A stretch of DNA of 64,000 nt from JAXHUH01 sp034211175 (GTDB lineage Bacteria; Actinomycetota; Acidimicrobiia; Acidimicrobiales; CAIXPF01). Below, in pieces: positions 27,444-35,772 of this stretch. The DNA lies in assembly GCA_034211175.1 (NCBI GenBank), contig JAXHUH010000063.1, positions 19,524 through 83,523 on the forward strand, read 5' to 3'. The notes beneath the pieces are model-generated. The model did no database searches. It saw only the letters and a program-made list of their open reading frames with translations, and was not told the origin of the DNA. A program made the position numbers and the translations under genes. Position 1 is the stretch's first letter. Every line of letters starts with the position of its first letter.

Positions 27444-27449
27444 ATGCTA
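27444..27449 (-). promoter_or_regulatory. Leaderless -10 element of vapBC
   Basis: TAGCAT on the minus strand, 6 nt before the vapB ATG. Confidence 0.5.
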
Positions 27450-27478
27450 CACACCTCCCGCTGCCCGGACGCGAACGT

Positions 27479-27498
27479 GCGGCCACCGGGGTGGCCGC
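27479..27498 (-). terminator. Terminator of rpsT
   Basis: A perfect 9-bp stem (GCGGCCACC / GGTGGCCGC) with a 2-nt loop, about 49 nt after the rpsT stop and upstream of the vapB promoter. A second short GC hairpin lies at about 27521-27540. Confidence 0.6.
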
Positions 27499-27546
27499 AG
27501 CGGTCGGGAAGGTCGGTTGTCGGCGGGCGCAGCGCCCGTCGGCGGC

Positions 27547-27819
27547 TCAGGCGTCGGTGGTCTCGGCCTCGAGGGCGGCGAGGCGCTTGGCGAGGCGGGA
27601 CTTGTCGCGCGCTGCCTTGTTCTTGTGGATGATGCCCTTGGTGGCCGCCTTGTCGATCCGCTTCATGGCGAGGCGCAGCTCGTCGGCGGAGGCGTCGGTG
27701 CCGGCGGCCGCGACGACGGCCTTCCTGCGGGTCTTCAGCTCGGTGCGCGCCTTCTTGTTGCGCAGGCGGCGGACCTCGTTCTGGCGGTTCCGCTTGATCT
27801 GGCTCTTGATGTTCGCCAC
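27547..27819 (-). CDS. rpsT: 30S ribosomal protein S20
   Basis: A 90-residue basic protein matching S20: ANIKSQIKRNRQNEVRRLRN at the start, TRRKAVVAAAG in the middle, and GIIHKNKAARDKSRLAKRL near the end. It binds 16S rRNA early in 30S assembly. It is divergent from lepA, an arrangement common in bacteria. The 200-nt spacer to lepA holds no other gene. Confidence 0.97.
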   Translation of the reverse strand: MANIKSQIKRNRQNEVRRLRNKKARTELKTRRKAVVAAAGTDASADELRLAMKRIDKAATKGIIHKNKAARDKSRLAKRLAALEAETTDA

Positions 27820-28008
27820 AGTCGTGGTCCTCGGAGAGTGCGAGCGAGAGGGGGACGAGATCGTCGTGCCATCCGGCGCGTGAGCGCGGCCGGCGGCAAC
27901 GGCCGTTCAACACTAGCGGGGTCGCGACGGCCGCGCCACCACCCTCCGGCGGCAGCCATCGAAAACGCCCGTGGACCCCGCGTCTCCGCCAAGGCACGCC
28001 CTCGTTGG

Positions 28009-28014
28009 TAGCGT
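28009..28014 (+). promoter_or_regulatory. Leaderless -10 element of lepA
   Basis: TAGCGT ends 6 nt before the GTG at 28021, leaving no space for a ribosome-binding site. Confidence 0.5.
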
Positions 28015-28020
28015 CGACAG

Positions 28021-29811
28021 GTGCCCATGGACCTGGCGCGTATCCGCAACCTCGCCATCATCGCTCACATCGACCACGGGAAGTCGACCCTGGCCGACCG
28101 CATGCTCGAGCTGTGCGGCGCCGTCGACCCCCGGGAGATGCGCGCCCAGTACCTCGACTCGATGGACCTCGAGCGCGAGCGCGGCATCACGATCAAGCTC
28201 CAGAGCGTCCGCCTGAACTGGCGCGACCACGTGCTGAACCTGATCGACACACCCGGCCACGTCGACTTCGGCTACGAGGTGTCCCGGTCGCTGGCGGCCA
28301 CCGAGGGCGTGATCCTGCTCGTCGACGCCGCCCAGGGCATCGAGGCCCAGACGCTGGCCAACTGCTACCTGGCGCTGGAGCACGACCTCGAGATCGTCGC
28401 CGCGCTGAACAAGATCGACCTGCCGGCCGCGGAGCCCGACCGCTACGCGGGCGAGATCGAGCGGGTGCTCGGCATCCCCGCCGAGGACGTGCTGCGGATC
28501 AGCGCCAAGACGGGCGACGGCGTGGCCGACCTCCTCGACACGGTCATCGAGCGGGTGGCGCCGCCGGAAGGCGACGCGAACGAGCCGACCCAGGCGCTCA
28601 TCTTCGACTCGTTCTACGACCAGTTCCGCGGCGTGGTCAGCTCGATCCGGGTCATGAACGGGACGATGCGGACCGGCGAGAAGATCCGGTTCATGCAGGG
28701 CGGCACCAACCACGAGGCCGATGAGATCGGCGTGCGCCTGCCGGCCAACACCGCGGTCGACGAGCTCGGTCCCGGCGAGGTCGGCTACCTGATCGCCGGG
28801 GTGAAGGACGTGGGCGAGGCCCGCTCCGGTGAGACGGTCACGACGATGCGGGCCCCGGCGGACAAGCCGCTCGAGGGCTACCGCGACCCGAAGCCGATGG
28901 TGTTCTCCGGCCTGTACCCGGTCGAGGGCGACGAGTTCTCCGACCTGCGCGAGGCGCTCGACAAGCTGCGGATCAACGACGCGAGCTTCACGTTCCAGCC
29001 GGAGACGTCGGGCGCGCTCGGCTTCGGCTTCCGCTGCGGGTTCCTCGGCCTGCTCCACATGGAGATCATCCGCGAGCGGCTCGAGCGCGAGTTCGACCTC
29101 AGCCTGATCAGCACCGCGCCGTCGGTGAGCTACCGGGTCACGCTGATCGGCGGCGAGGAGATCGAGGTCGACAACCCCTCCGACCTCCCGTCGCCCGGCG
29201 AGACCGAGCGGGTCGAGGAGCCGTTCCTGCGGTCCACGATCATCAGCCCGTCGGAGTACACCGGCACCCTCATGGAGCTGTGCCAGACGCGCCGCGGCGA
29301 GATGGTGACGATGGAGTACCTCTCTCCGGAGCGCATCGAGCTGCGCTACGAGCTCCCGCTGGCCGAGGTCGTCCTCGACTTCTTCGACCAGCTCAAGAGC
29401 CGCACCCAGGGCTACGCCAGCCTCGACTACGAGCCCTCCGGCTACCGCACGTCCGACCTCGTGAAGGTGGACGTGCTGCTCCACGGCGAGCCGGTCGACG
29501 CGTTCAGCTCGATCGTCCACCGCGAGAAGGCGTACGACTACGGCAAGCGGATGACCGACAAGCTCAAGGAGCTGATCCCCCGCCAGCAGTACGACGTGCC
29601 GATCCAGGCCGCCATCGGCGGGCGGATCATCGCCCGCACGACGGTGAAGGCGTTCCGCAAGGACGTGACCGCGAAGCTCTACGGCGGTGACATCACCCGG
29701 AAGCGCAAGCTGCTGGAGAACCAGAAGGCCGGCAAGAAGCGCATGAAGAACATCGGCCGGGTGGAGATCCCCCAGGAGGCGTTCATCTCCGCGCTCCAGC
29801 TCCAGGACTGA
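28021..29811 (+). CDS. lepA: Elongation factor 4 (LepA)
   Basis: A 596-residue translational GTPase that can back-translocate or rescue stalled ribosomes. G motifs are AHIDHGKSTLADR (G1), RGITIK (G2), DTPGHVDF (G3) and NKIDLP (G4). The C-terminal LepA-specific end has GGDITRKRKLLENQKAGKKR followed by MKNIGRVEIPQEAF. Length is normal. The GTG at 28021 is preceded by TAGCGT; the ATG at 28027 is possible. Confidence 0.98.
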   Translation: MPMDLARIRNLAIIAHIDHGKSTLADRMLELCGAVDPREMRAQYLDSMDLERERGITIKLQSVRLNWRDHVLNLIDTPGHVDFGYEVSRSLAATEGVILLVDAAQGIEAQTLANCYLALEHDLEIVAALNKIDLPAAEPDRYAGEIERVLGIPAEDVLRISAKTGDGVADLLDTVIERVAPPEGDANEPTQALIFDSFYDQFRGVVSSIRVMNGTMRTGEKIRFMQGGTNHEADEIGVRLPANTAVDELGPGEVGYLIAGVKDVGEARSGETVTTMRAPADKPLEGYRDPKPMVFSGLYPVEGDEFSDLREALDKLRINDASFTFQPETSGALGFGFRCGFLGLLHMEIIRERLEREFDLSLISTAPSVSYRVTLIGGEEIEVDNPSDLPSPGETERVEEPFLRSTIISPSEYTGTLMELCQTRRGEMVTMEYLSPERIELRYELPLAEVVLDFFDQLKSRTQGYASLDYEPSGYRTSDLVKVDVLLHGEPVDAFSSIVHREKAYDYGKRMTDKLKELIPRQQYDVPIQAAIGGRIIARTTVKAFRKDVTAKLYGGDITRKRKLLENQKAGKKRMKNIGRVEIPQEAFISALQLQD

Positions 29812-29857
29812 TGCCGGCGCGCGGTTGTCGCCTCGGCGGCCGGGGAAGGCCGTCCTG

Positions 29858-31216
29858 ATGGATCGCTCCGTCCTCTGGTTCCGCCGCGACCTGCGCCTCG
29901 CCGACCATCCGGCACTCGCTTCGGCCGCCGCCGGGGATCGGTCGGTCGTCGGGTTGTTCGTCCTCGACCCGAGGCTGTGGGACACGGCCGGCGACAACCG
30001 CCGGGCCTTCCTCGCCGGCTGCCTCGACGAGCTGAACCGGGCCATGGGTGGCTGGCTCGTCGTGCGGACCGGCCGCCCGGAGGACGTCGTCCCGGCCGTC
30101 GCCGCCGAGGCCGACGCCGACGAGGTGTGGGCCACGAAGGACTTCGGCCCCTACGGCCAGCGCCGTGACGCCGCGGTCGCCGAGGCGCTCGAGCAGGCGG
30201 GTCGCCGCCTGCGGCTCGAGGGCACGCCCTACGCGGTCGAGCCGGGGACGGTCCACACCAAGGACGGCGGGCTCTACCGGGTGTTCACGCCGTTCTACCG
30301 GGCGTGGAAGCAGGTCGATGTGGCCCCGCCCGGCGGCGAGGTCGACGTGTCGTGGGCCCGGGGCATCGACCGCGAGGAGCTGCCCGAGGCCACCGGGACC
30401 GCCCAGACCCTGCCGGCACCGGGCGAGCAGGCGGCCCACGACCGTCTCGACGCGTTCCTGGCCGAGGGAGTCGACGACTACGACGAGCGGCGGAACCTGG
30501 TCGCGGTCGACGGCACGTCCCGGCTGTCGCCGTACGTGAAGTGGGGCTGCGTCCATCCCCGCCAGGTCCTCGACCGCCTCGGCGACACGAAGGGCGCCGA
30601 GAGCTTCCGCAGCGAGATCGCGTGGCGCGAGTTCTACGCCGAGGTGCTGTGGCGCGAGCCGGAGTCGAGGTCGCGGGCGCTCAACGAGAAGATGCGGGCC
30701 ATGCCGGTCGACACCGGCGCCGAGGCCGACGAGCGCTTCGCCGCCTGGTGCGAGGGCCGCACCGGCTTCCCCGTCGTCGACGCGGCGATGCGCCAGCTCG
30801 TGTCCGAGGGGTGGATGCACAACCGGATGCGCATGGTCGTCGCCAGCTTCCTGGTGAAGGACCTCCACATCGACTGGACCCGCGGCGCCCGCTTCTTCAT
30901 GGAGCACCTGGTCGACGGGGACCTGGCCTCCAACCAGCACGGTTGGCAGTGGGTCGCCGGCACGGGCACCGACGCCGCCCCGTACTTCCGGATCTTCAAC
31001 CCCTGGAGCCAGGGAGAGAAGTTCGACCCGGATGGCGAGTACGTGCGCCGGTGGGTGCCCGAGCTGGCCGACGTGGCGGGCTCCGGCGTGCACGAGCCGA
31101 GGGAGCGCGGCGGGGGGCTGTTCGCGGCCGACCGCGGCGACTACCCGGACCCGATCGTCGACCACAAGACCGAGCGCGAGGAGTCCCTCGCCCGTTATCA
31201 GGCCCTGTCGTCGTAG
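29858..31216 (+). CDS. phr: Deoxyribodipyrimidine photolyase
   Basis: A 452-residue class I photolyase/cryptochrome family protein that repairs UV-made pyrimidine dimers with light. The N-terminal alpha/beta antenna domain starts SVLWFRRDLRLADHPAL. The C-terminal FAD domain has the GCVHPRQVL, EIAWREFYAEVLW, TGFPVVDAAMRQL, MRMVVASFLVKDLHIDW and LASNQHGWQWVAGTGTDAAP motifs. ATG 29858 is chosen; it lies 46 nt after lepA. Confidence 0.93.
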   Translation: MDRSVLWFRRDLRLADHPALASAAAGDRSVVGLFVLDPRLWDTAGDNRRAFLAGCLDELNRAMGGWLVVRTGRPEDVVPAVAAEADADEVWATKDFGPYGQRRDAAVAEALEQAGRRLRLEGTPYAVEPGTVHTKDGGLYRVFTPFYRAWKQVDVAPPGGEVDVSWARGIDREELPEATGTAQTLPAPGEQAAHDRLDAFLAEGVDDYDERRNLVAVDGTSRLSPYVKWGCVHPRQVLDRLGDTKGAESFRSEIAWREFYAEVLWREPESRSRALNEKMRAMPVDTGAEADERFAAWCEGRTGFPVVDAAMRQLVSEGWMHNRMRMVVASFLVKDLHIDWTRGARFFMEHLVDGDLASNQHGWQWVAGTGTDAAPYFRIFNPWSQGEKFDPDGEYVRRWVPELADVAGSGVHEPRERGGGLFAADRGDYPDPIVDHKTEREESLARYQALSS

Positions 31217-31272
31217 CCCTCGCCACGTCCGGCGGCGCCCGCCGACCAGGTCCGCTGACTTCGGTGCAGCCG

Positions 31273-31299
31273 TCAGCACTCGGTATCATCGAGTGCCAG
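31273..31299. promoter_or_regulatory. CIRCE element (HrcA operator) with embedded -10
   Basis: TCAGCACTC, a 9-nt spacer, then GAGTGCCAG: a close match to the CIRCE consensus TTAGCACTC-N9-GAGTGCTAA bound by HrcA. The spacer contains TATCAT (31284-31289), a good -10, with a weak -35 (TTCGGT) 18 nt upstream. Repressor binding would sit directly on the promoter of hrcA-dnaJ. It is seen 52 nt before the hrcA start. Confidence 0.88.
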
Positions 31300-31351
31300 A
31301 CCAGCGCCCCGTCACCCGGGGCGCGTGACCCACGGCGCGAGTCCCCCAACC

Positions 31352-32347
31352 ATGCTCGATGAACGAAAGTCAGCGATCCTGAAGGCGGTCGTCGAGGGCT
31401 ACATCGAGACCGCGCAACCCGTCGGTTCGGCGTTCGTGTCCCGCGCCCCGGGCCTGGGTGTGTCCTCGGCCACCGTCCGCAACGACATGGTGCTGCTGGA
31501 GCGCGAGGGTTACCTGCAGCAGCCCCACACCAGCGCGGGTCGGGTCCCGACCGACAAGGGCTACCGCTTCTTCGTCGACAACCTGACGCTGCCCGACCTC
31601 GACCAGCTCGAGAGCCAGCAGGTGCGGGAGTTCTTCCGTGCCGCGCACGTCGAGCTCGAGCAGATGCTGTCCGACACCAGCAACCTGCTCTCCGACCTCA
31701 CGAGCTACGCCGCGGTCGTCGTCGGCCCGCCCCACGACGTGGCCACGATCCGCTCCGCGCAGCTCGTGTCCTTGACCGACGACCTGGCGCTGCTGGTGGT
31801 CGTGCACTCCAACGGTGTCGTCGAGAAGCACCCCGTCCAGCTGACGACGCCGGTGACGAACGACCAGATGGACCGGGCCAGCGCCGCCGTCTCCGCGGCG
31901 CTGATCGGCGCGTCGCTCGGCACCAGCGTCCCCACGCCGGTCACCGGTGAGGCGGCGGTCGACGAGGTCGTCGCCTCGGCGATGGGTGCCGTGCAGTCAG
32001 AGCGGTCCCAGAGCGCGCCCCTCTACGTCGGCGGCGCCTCGACGGTCGCGGCGGCCTTCGACGCCGTCGACATCGTGCGCAAGGTGCTCGTGACGCTCGA
32101 GCAGCAGCTCGTCGTCGTGTCGCTCCTCTCGGACGTGCTCGATCGCGGCCTGAGCGTCGCCATCGGGACCGAGACGGGCGTGGAGCCGTTGTCGGACTGC
32201 TCGATCGTCGTGGCCCCCTACCATGTGGACGGTGAGCAGGCGGGCTCGATCGGGGTGCTGGGCCCCACCCGCATGAACTACCAACAGGCGTTGGCCGCGG
32301 TCGCCGTCGTGAGCAAGCGCCTCAGCCACCGGCTCAGCGAAGGATGA
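31352..32347 (+). CDS. hrcA: Heat-inducible transcription repressor HrcA
   Basis: A 331-residue repressor of chaperone genes. The N-terminal winged helix has LDERKSAILKAVVEGYIETA, then PVGSAFVSR, VSSATVRNDMVLLEREGYL and HTSAGRVPTDKGYRFFVD, the classic HrcA front. The C-terminal part has the GAF-like fold. It lies behind a CIRCE element and so represses itself and dnaJ. ATG 31352 gives the family-typical start; GTG 31325 is possible. The stop overlaps the dnaJ start (ATGA). Confidence 0.96.
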   Translation: MLDERKSAILKAVVEGYIETAQPVGSAFVSRAPGLGVSSATVRNDMVLLEREGYLQQPHTSAGRVPTDKGYRFFVDNLTLPDLDQLESQQVREFFRAAHVELEQMLSDTSNLLSDLTSYAAVVVGPPHDVATIRSAQLVSLTDDLALLVVVHSNGVVEKHPVQLTTPVTNDQMDRASAAVSAALIGASLGTSVPTPVTGEAAVDEVVASAMGAVQSERSQSAPLYVGGASTVAAAFDAVDIVRKVLVTLEQQLVVVSLLSDVLDRGLSVAIGTETGVEPLSDCSIVVAPYHVDGEQAGSIGVLGPTRMNYQQALAAVAVVSKRLSHRLSEG

Positions 32348-33474
32348 CGATGGCGACCGATTACTACGAGCTCCTCGGTGTGTCGCAGACGGCCACCCAG
32401 GAGGAGATCAAGCGTGCCTATCGCCGCAAGGCACGCGAGCTCCACCCCGACGTGAACAAGTCGCCCGAGGCGGAGACGCAGTTCAAGGAGGTCTCGACCG
32501 CCTACGAGACGCTGAGCGACCCCCAGCGCCGGGAGCGCTACAACCGCTTCGGGGCCGAGGGCGCGGCGGCCGGTGCCGGCGGCGGTGATCCCTTCGGCGG
32601 CAGCGGCCTCGGCGACATCTTCGACGCGTTCTTCGGTGGCCAGTCCCCCTTCGGCGGTGGCGGCGGGTCGCGGGGCCCGGCCGGGCCGCCCCGGGGTGTC
32701 GACATCGAGGCGAGGGTCGATCTCGAGTTCGAGAGCGCCGTGTTCGGCAGCGAGGCCGAGGTCGAGGTGCGCACCGCGGTTGCCTGCGCGGTCTGCGAGG
32801 CGACGGGCGCCGAGCCGGGCACCTCGCCGGAGACGTGCCCCGAGTGCAACGGCGCCGGCCAGGTGCGGCGCGTGCGCCAGTCGATCCTCGGCCAGATGGT
32901 CACCTCGGGCCCCTGCGGGCGCTGCGGCGGGATGGGCAAGACCATCGCCAAGCCGTGCAAGCACTGCGACGGCGAGGGCCGCGAGATCGCCGACAAGGTC
33001 TTCACGATCGACGTGCCGGCCGGCGTCGACTCGGGCACCACGCTGCGCCTGCCCGGCAAGGGCGCGGTCGGCCCCCGTGGCGGTGGCGCCGGCGACCTGT
33101 ACGTGCAGATCCGGGTCCGTCCCCACGAGTACCTGCGCCGTGACGGCGACGACCTCGTCCACACGCTGCCGATCTCGGCCACCCAGGCCGCGCTCGGCAC
33201 CCACATCACCTACGAGACCCTCGACGGCTCCGAGGACCTGATCATCCCGAAGGGGACCCAGACCGGACGGGTGTTCACGCTGCGGGGGCGGGGTGTGCCC
33301 CACGTGAAGGGCCGGGGCCGGGGCGACCTGCGGGTCGAGGTCGTGGTCGAGACCCCGACCGGCCTCTCGGGCGCCGAGGAGGACCTGCTGCGCCAGCTCG
33401 CCGAGCTCCGGGGCGAGGACGTGGCGCCCGCGGACGACGGCCTGTTCGCCCGCATCCGCTCCGCGTTCAAGTAG
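32344..33474 (+). CDS. dnaJ: Chaperone protein DnaJ
   Basis: A 376-residue type I J-protein that delivers clients to DnaK. It contains the J domain with HPD (ELHPDVNK), a Gly/Phe-rich stretch (FFGGQSPFGGGGG), four zinc-finger repeats (CAVCEATG, CPECNGAG, CGRCGGMG, CKHCDGEG) and the C-terminal substrate domains. It overlaps hrcA by 4 nt and is followed after 3 nt by rsmE, giving a heat-shock operon. Confidence 0.97.
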   Translation: MTMATDYYELLGVSQTATQEEIKRAYRRKARELHPDVNKSPEAETQFKEVSTAYETLSDPQRRERYNRFGAEGAAAGAGGGDPFGGSGLGDIFDAFFGGQSPFGGGGGSRGPAGPPRGVDIEARVDLEFESAVFGSEAEVEVRTAVACAVCEATGAEPGTSPETCPECNGAGQVRRVRQSILGQMVTSGPCGRCGGMGKTIAKPCKHCDGEGREIADKVFTIDVPAGVDSGTTLRLPGKGAVGPRGGGAGDLYVQIRVRPHEYLRRDGDDLVHTLPISATQAALGTHITYETLDGSEDLIIPKGTQTGRVFTLRGRGVPHVKGRGRGDLRVEVVVETPTGLSGAEEDLLRQLAELRGEDVAPADDGLFARIRSAFK

Positions 33475-33477
33475 CCC

Positions 33478-34191
33478 GTGGCGGCCGGGCCCGACGGTCG
33501 CGGCGGCCCTCACGTGTTCGTCGACGACCTCGACGCACCCGTGCTGGCGGCGGACGACCGCCACCACCTCGAGCGCGTGCTGCGGTTGCGCTCGGGGGAC
33601 GATCTGACGATCTCCGACGGGGCCGGCCGTTGGCGGTCGGCCGTGCTCGGCGCCGAGCTCGACGGGCTGGGGCCGATCGTGTCCGTCGACCGGCCGAGCC
33701 CGGCCCTGACCGTCGGGTTCGCGCTCGTGAAGGGCGAGCGGCCGGAGTGGACGGTGCAGAAGCTGACCGAGCTCGGCGTCGACCACATCGTGCCGTTGAC
33801 GAGCGACCGCACCGTCGTCCGCTGGGACGGTCAGAAGGCGGTGCGCAACACCGAGCGGTTGCGCCGCATCGCCCGGGAGGCGGCGATGCAGTGCCGCCGC
33901 GTGTGGCTGCCCGAGGTCGCGTCGCTCACGCCGTTCGACGACGTGCTCGGCGGCGCCGCGGCGGCCGACGCGCCGGTGTGCGTGGCCGATCCCGGCGGGC
34001 GCCCACCGACGCTCGAACGGCCGTCGATCCTGGTCGGGCCGGAGGGTGGTTGGTCTGAACGCGAGCATCAGCGTGTCGATGCATCGGCACGCGTAGCATT
34101 GGGGCCGCACATATTGCGGGCCGAGACCGCGGCGATCGCTGCTGGAACGGCGTTAGCGCTCCTACGCGCCGGGTTGGTCCGAATGTCCTAG
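33478..34191 (+). CDS. rsmE: 16S rRNA m3U1498 methyltransferase
   Basis: A 237-residue SPOUT-class methyltransferase that modifies U1498 of 16S rRNA. An N-terminal PUA-like part (HHLERVLRLRSGDDL) is followed by KGERPEWTVQKLTELGVD, AREAAMQCRR and the AdoMet knot LVGPEGGWSERE and LGPHILRAETA. The hrcA-dnaJ-rsmE order is widespread. The GTG at 33478 starts 3 nt after the dnaJ stop. Confidence 0.95.
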   Translation: MAAGPDGRGGPHVFVDDLDAPVLAADDRHHLERVLRLRSGDDLTISDGAGRWRSAVLGAELDGLGPIVSVDRPSPALTVGFALVKGERPEWTVQKLTELGVDHIVPLTSDRTVVRWDGQKAVRNTERLRRIAREAAMQCRRVWLPEVASLTPFDDVLGGAAAADAPVCVADPGGRPPTLERPSILVGPEGGWSEREHQRVDASARVALGPHILRAETAAIAAGTALALLRAGLVRMS

Positions 34192-34251
34192 GCATCAGGT
34201 GGAAAACGCTCGCCGTGGTTGATCTCGCCACTCGGTGTGCCTAGTCTCGCC

Positions 34252-34268
34252 CAGTACACCAAACTGGT
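34252..34268. promoter_or_regulatory. Inverted repeat upstream of bldD
   Basis: CCAGT, a 7-nt spacer, then ACTGG, in the 134-nt region before bldD (34192-34325). That region is less GC-rich than average and holds TAGTCT just upstream. It may be an operator; BldD proteins often bind their own promoter, but this sequence is not shown to be a BldD site. Confidence 0.35.
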
Positions 34269-34325
34269 CAGGGATCAACGGTGGCGAGCGTTGGCCCCTC
34301 CCCTCGCATGAAAAGGTAGGAGTGA

Positions 34326-34859
34326 ATGCTCAGCGAGAACGAGCTCGGTGGCGGTGAGACGCCGCCGAACTACGGCCGGAAGGTCGGGGAGCGGCTGCGG
34401 GCCATTCGCCGCCAGAAGCGCATGTCCCTCCAGGATGTCGAGGCGGCCTCCAACCAGGAGTTCAAGGCCTCGGTCCTGGGTGCGTACGAGCGGGGCGAGC
34501 GGGCGATCTCCGTTCCTCGGCTCCAGCGGCTCGCCCGGTTCTACAGCGTCCCGGTCGATCAGCTGCTTCCCCGCGACGAGGGCCCCGACTTCGGCAACGA
34601 GCCGGTCGACCCGACACCCGGCCCGATCAACACGTCGGTCACGATCGACCTGACCCGCCTCGAGGAGCTCGAGGGCGCCGAGGCCGAGATGCTGAACCGC
34701 TACCTGACGATGATTCAGGTGCAGCGGCAGGACTTCAACGGCCGGGTGCTGACCATCCGCCGCGACGACCTGCGGGCGCTGGCCTGCATCCTCGGCACCG
34801 GCGTCGAGGCCACCGGTCCGCGGCTGATCGACCTGGGGCTCGCCGCCGGCGCCGCCTGA
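34326..34859 (+). CDS. bldD: BldD-type transcriptional regulator
   Basis: A 177-residue regulator with an N-terminal Xre-type helix-turn-helix (VGERLRAIRRQKRMSLQDVE, then VLGAYERGERAISVPRLQRL) and a C-terminal BldD-type domain (RRDDLRALACILGTGVEATGPRL). In Streptomyces BldD dimers form on cyclic di-GMP and repress development genes. The c-di-GMP-binding signature RxD-x8-RxxD is only partly visible here (RRDDLR), so ligand binding is uncertain. A good AGGAG site precedes the ATG, and a 13-bp terminator follows. Confidence 0.88.
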   Translation: MLSENELGGGETPPNYGRKVGERLRAIRRQKRMSLQDVEAASNQEFKASVLGAYERGERAISVPRLQRLARFYSVPVDQLLPRDEGPDFGNEPVDPTPGPINTSVTIDLTRLEELEGAEAEMLNRYLTMIQVQRQDFNGRVLTIRRDDLRALACILGTGVEATGPRLIDLGLAAGAA

Positions 34860-34883
34860 CCCCGCGACACCATGTCCTTCGTT

Positions 34884-34911
34884 CGATGCCGGCCCCTCGG
34901 GGCCGGCATCG
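34884..34911 (+). terminator. Terminator of bldD
   Basis: A perfect 13-bp stem (CGATGCCGGCCCC / GGGGCCGGCATCG) with a 2-nt loop, 24 nt after the bldD stop. Confidence 0.8.
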
Positions 34912-35070
34912 TCGCGTCCGGGCACGGCCGCACGCCGGTGGACCGTGGTCCGCACCGCGCTCCGCACCGGTCCCGAAGATGCTCCGCACGTTCTGCACGC
35001 GCGGCCCGATGCCGTCGGGTCGACGGGCGCCGGATAGCCTCCGGGGGAGCCGAGGACGGGGGACGACGTC

Positions 35071-35757
35071 GTGGACACGGCCGGTCGGGGGCGAGCGGTG
35101 GGCGGCACCGGCGCGCCGGCCGCGAGCGCGTCCGACACGGGCGCACCGATGGCGGGCAGATCGATGTCCGGCCGCGTCCGCCTCCGGGGCGCACCCCGTG
35201 CCGGTGGCCACTCGGCAGGGTCGACACCGGCGACCCGCACCCGCGACCCCCGTGTCCGTCTCGGCACGCGCCGATCCGCCCCCGCCGCGTCCGCCGACGC
35301 GGCGGAGGGCGTCGTCGTCACCGCCGGGCGCCGCCGCCGGGTCGGCTCGATGTGCGCCATGGCGTGCGCGGTCGTGCTCGCGGTCGCCGCCCTCCTGCCG
35401 TGGGTGCGCATCGACACCGTCGTCGCGTCGGCCACCGGTCGGGGGATCGACGGCGACGGGGTCCTGACGTTCGTGCTCGCGCTCGTCGCGGTCGGCGTCG
35501 TGGTCGCCGATCTGCGGCGGCCCCACTGGCTGCTCGCCGCCACGTGCGCCTCGTCGTTCGGCACCGCTCTCGTCATCGGCACGTACGACCTGACGAGGAT
35601 CGCCTCGCTCGTCGACGTGTCGGGCATGGAGGGCGAGGTCGAGCGGGGCATCGGGCTGTGGCTGACCGTGGCCGCCTCGCTCGTCGGTGTCCTCGCCGCG
35701 GCGATGCTCGCCGCCGACCCGGCCCGCCCCGTGACCGCGCCGGGCGCCGCCCGCTGA
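35071..35757 (+). CDS. Multi-pass membrane protein of unknown function
   Basis: A 228-residue protein. The first 90 residues are a basic, low-complexity tail (Arg/Gly/Ala/Pro). Four hydrophobic helices follow, at about 93-112, 128-146, 152-170 and 192-212, with a short charged loop before the last (MEGEVERGIG). No family is recognised. GTG 35071 has a GGGGGA ribosome-binding site upstream. It converges on the SAH-hydrolase-like gene. Confidence 0.6.
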   Translation: MDTAGRGRAVGGTGAPAASASDTGAPMAGRSMSGRVRLRGAPRAGGHSAGSTPATRTRDPRVRLGTRRSAPAASADAAEGVVVTAGRRRRVGSMCAMACAVVLAVAALLPWVRIDTVVASATGRGIDGDGVLTFVLALVAVGVVVADLRRPHWLLAATCASSFGTALVIGTYDLTRIASLVDVSGMEGEVERGIGLWLTVAASLVGVLAAAMLAADPARPVTAPGAAR

Positions 35758-35772
35758 CGTCACGGGGCGTCC

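Noticed and set aside
27913..30135. Minus-strand frame of 740 residues
   Set aside because: Antisense shadow of lepA and the photolyase start; no family feature.
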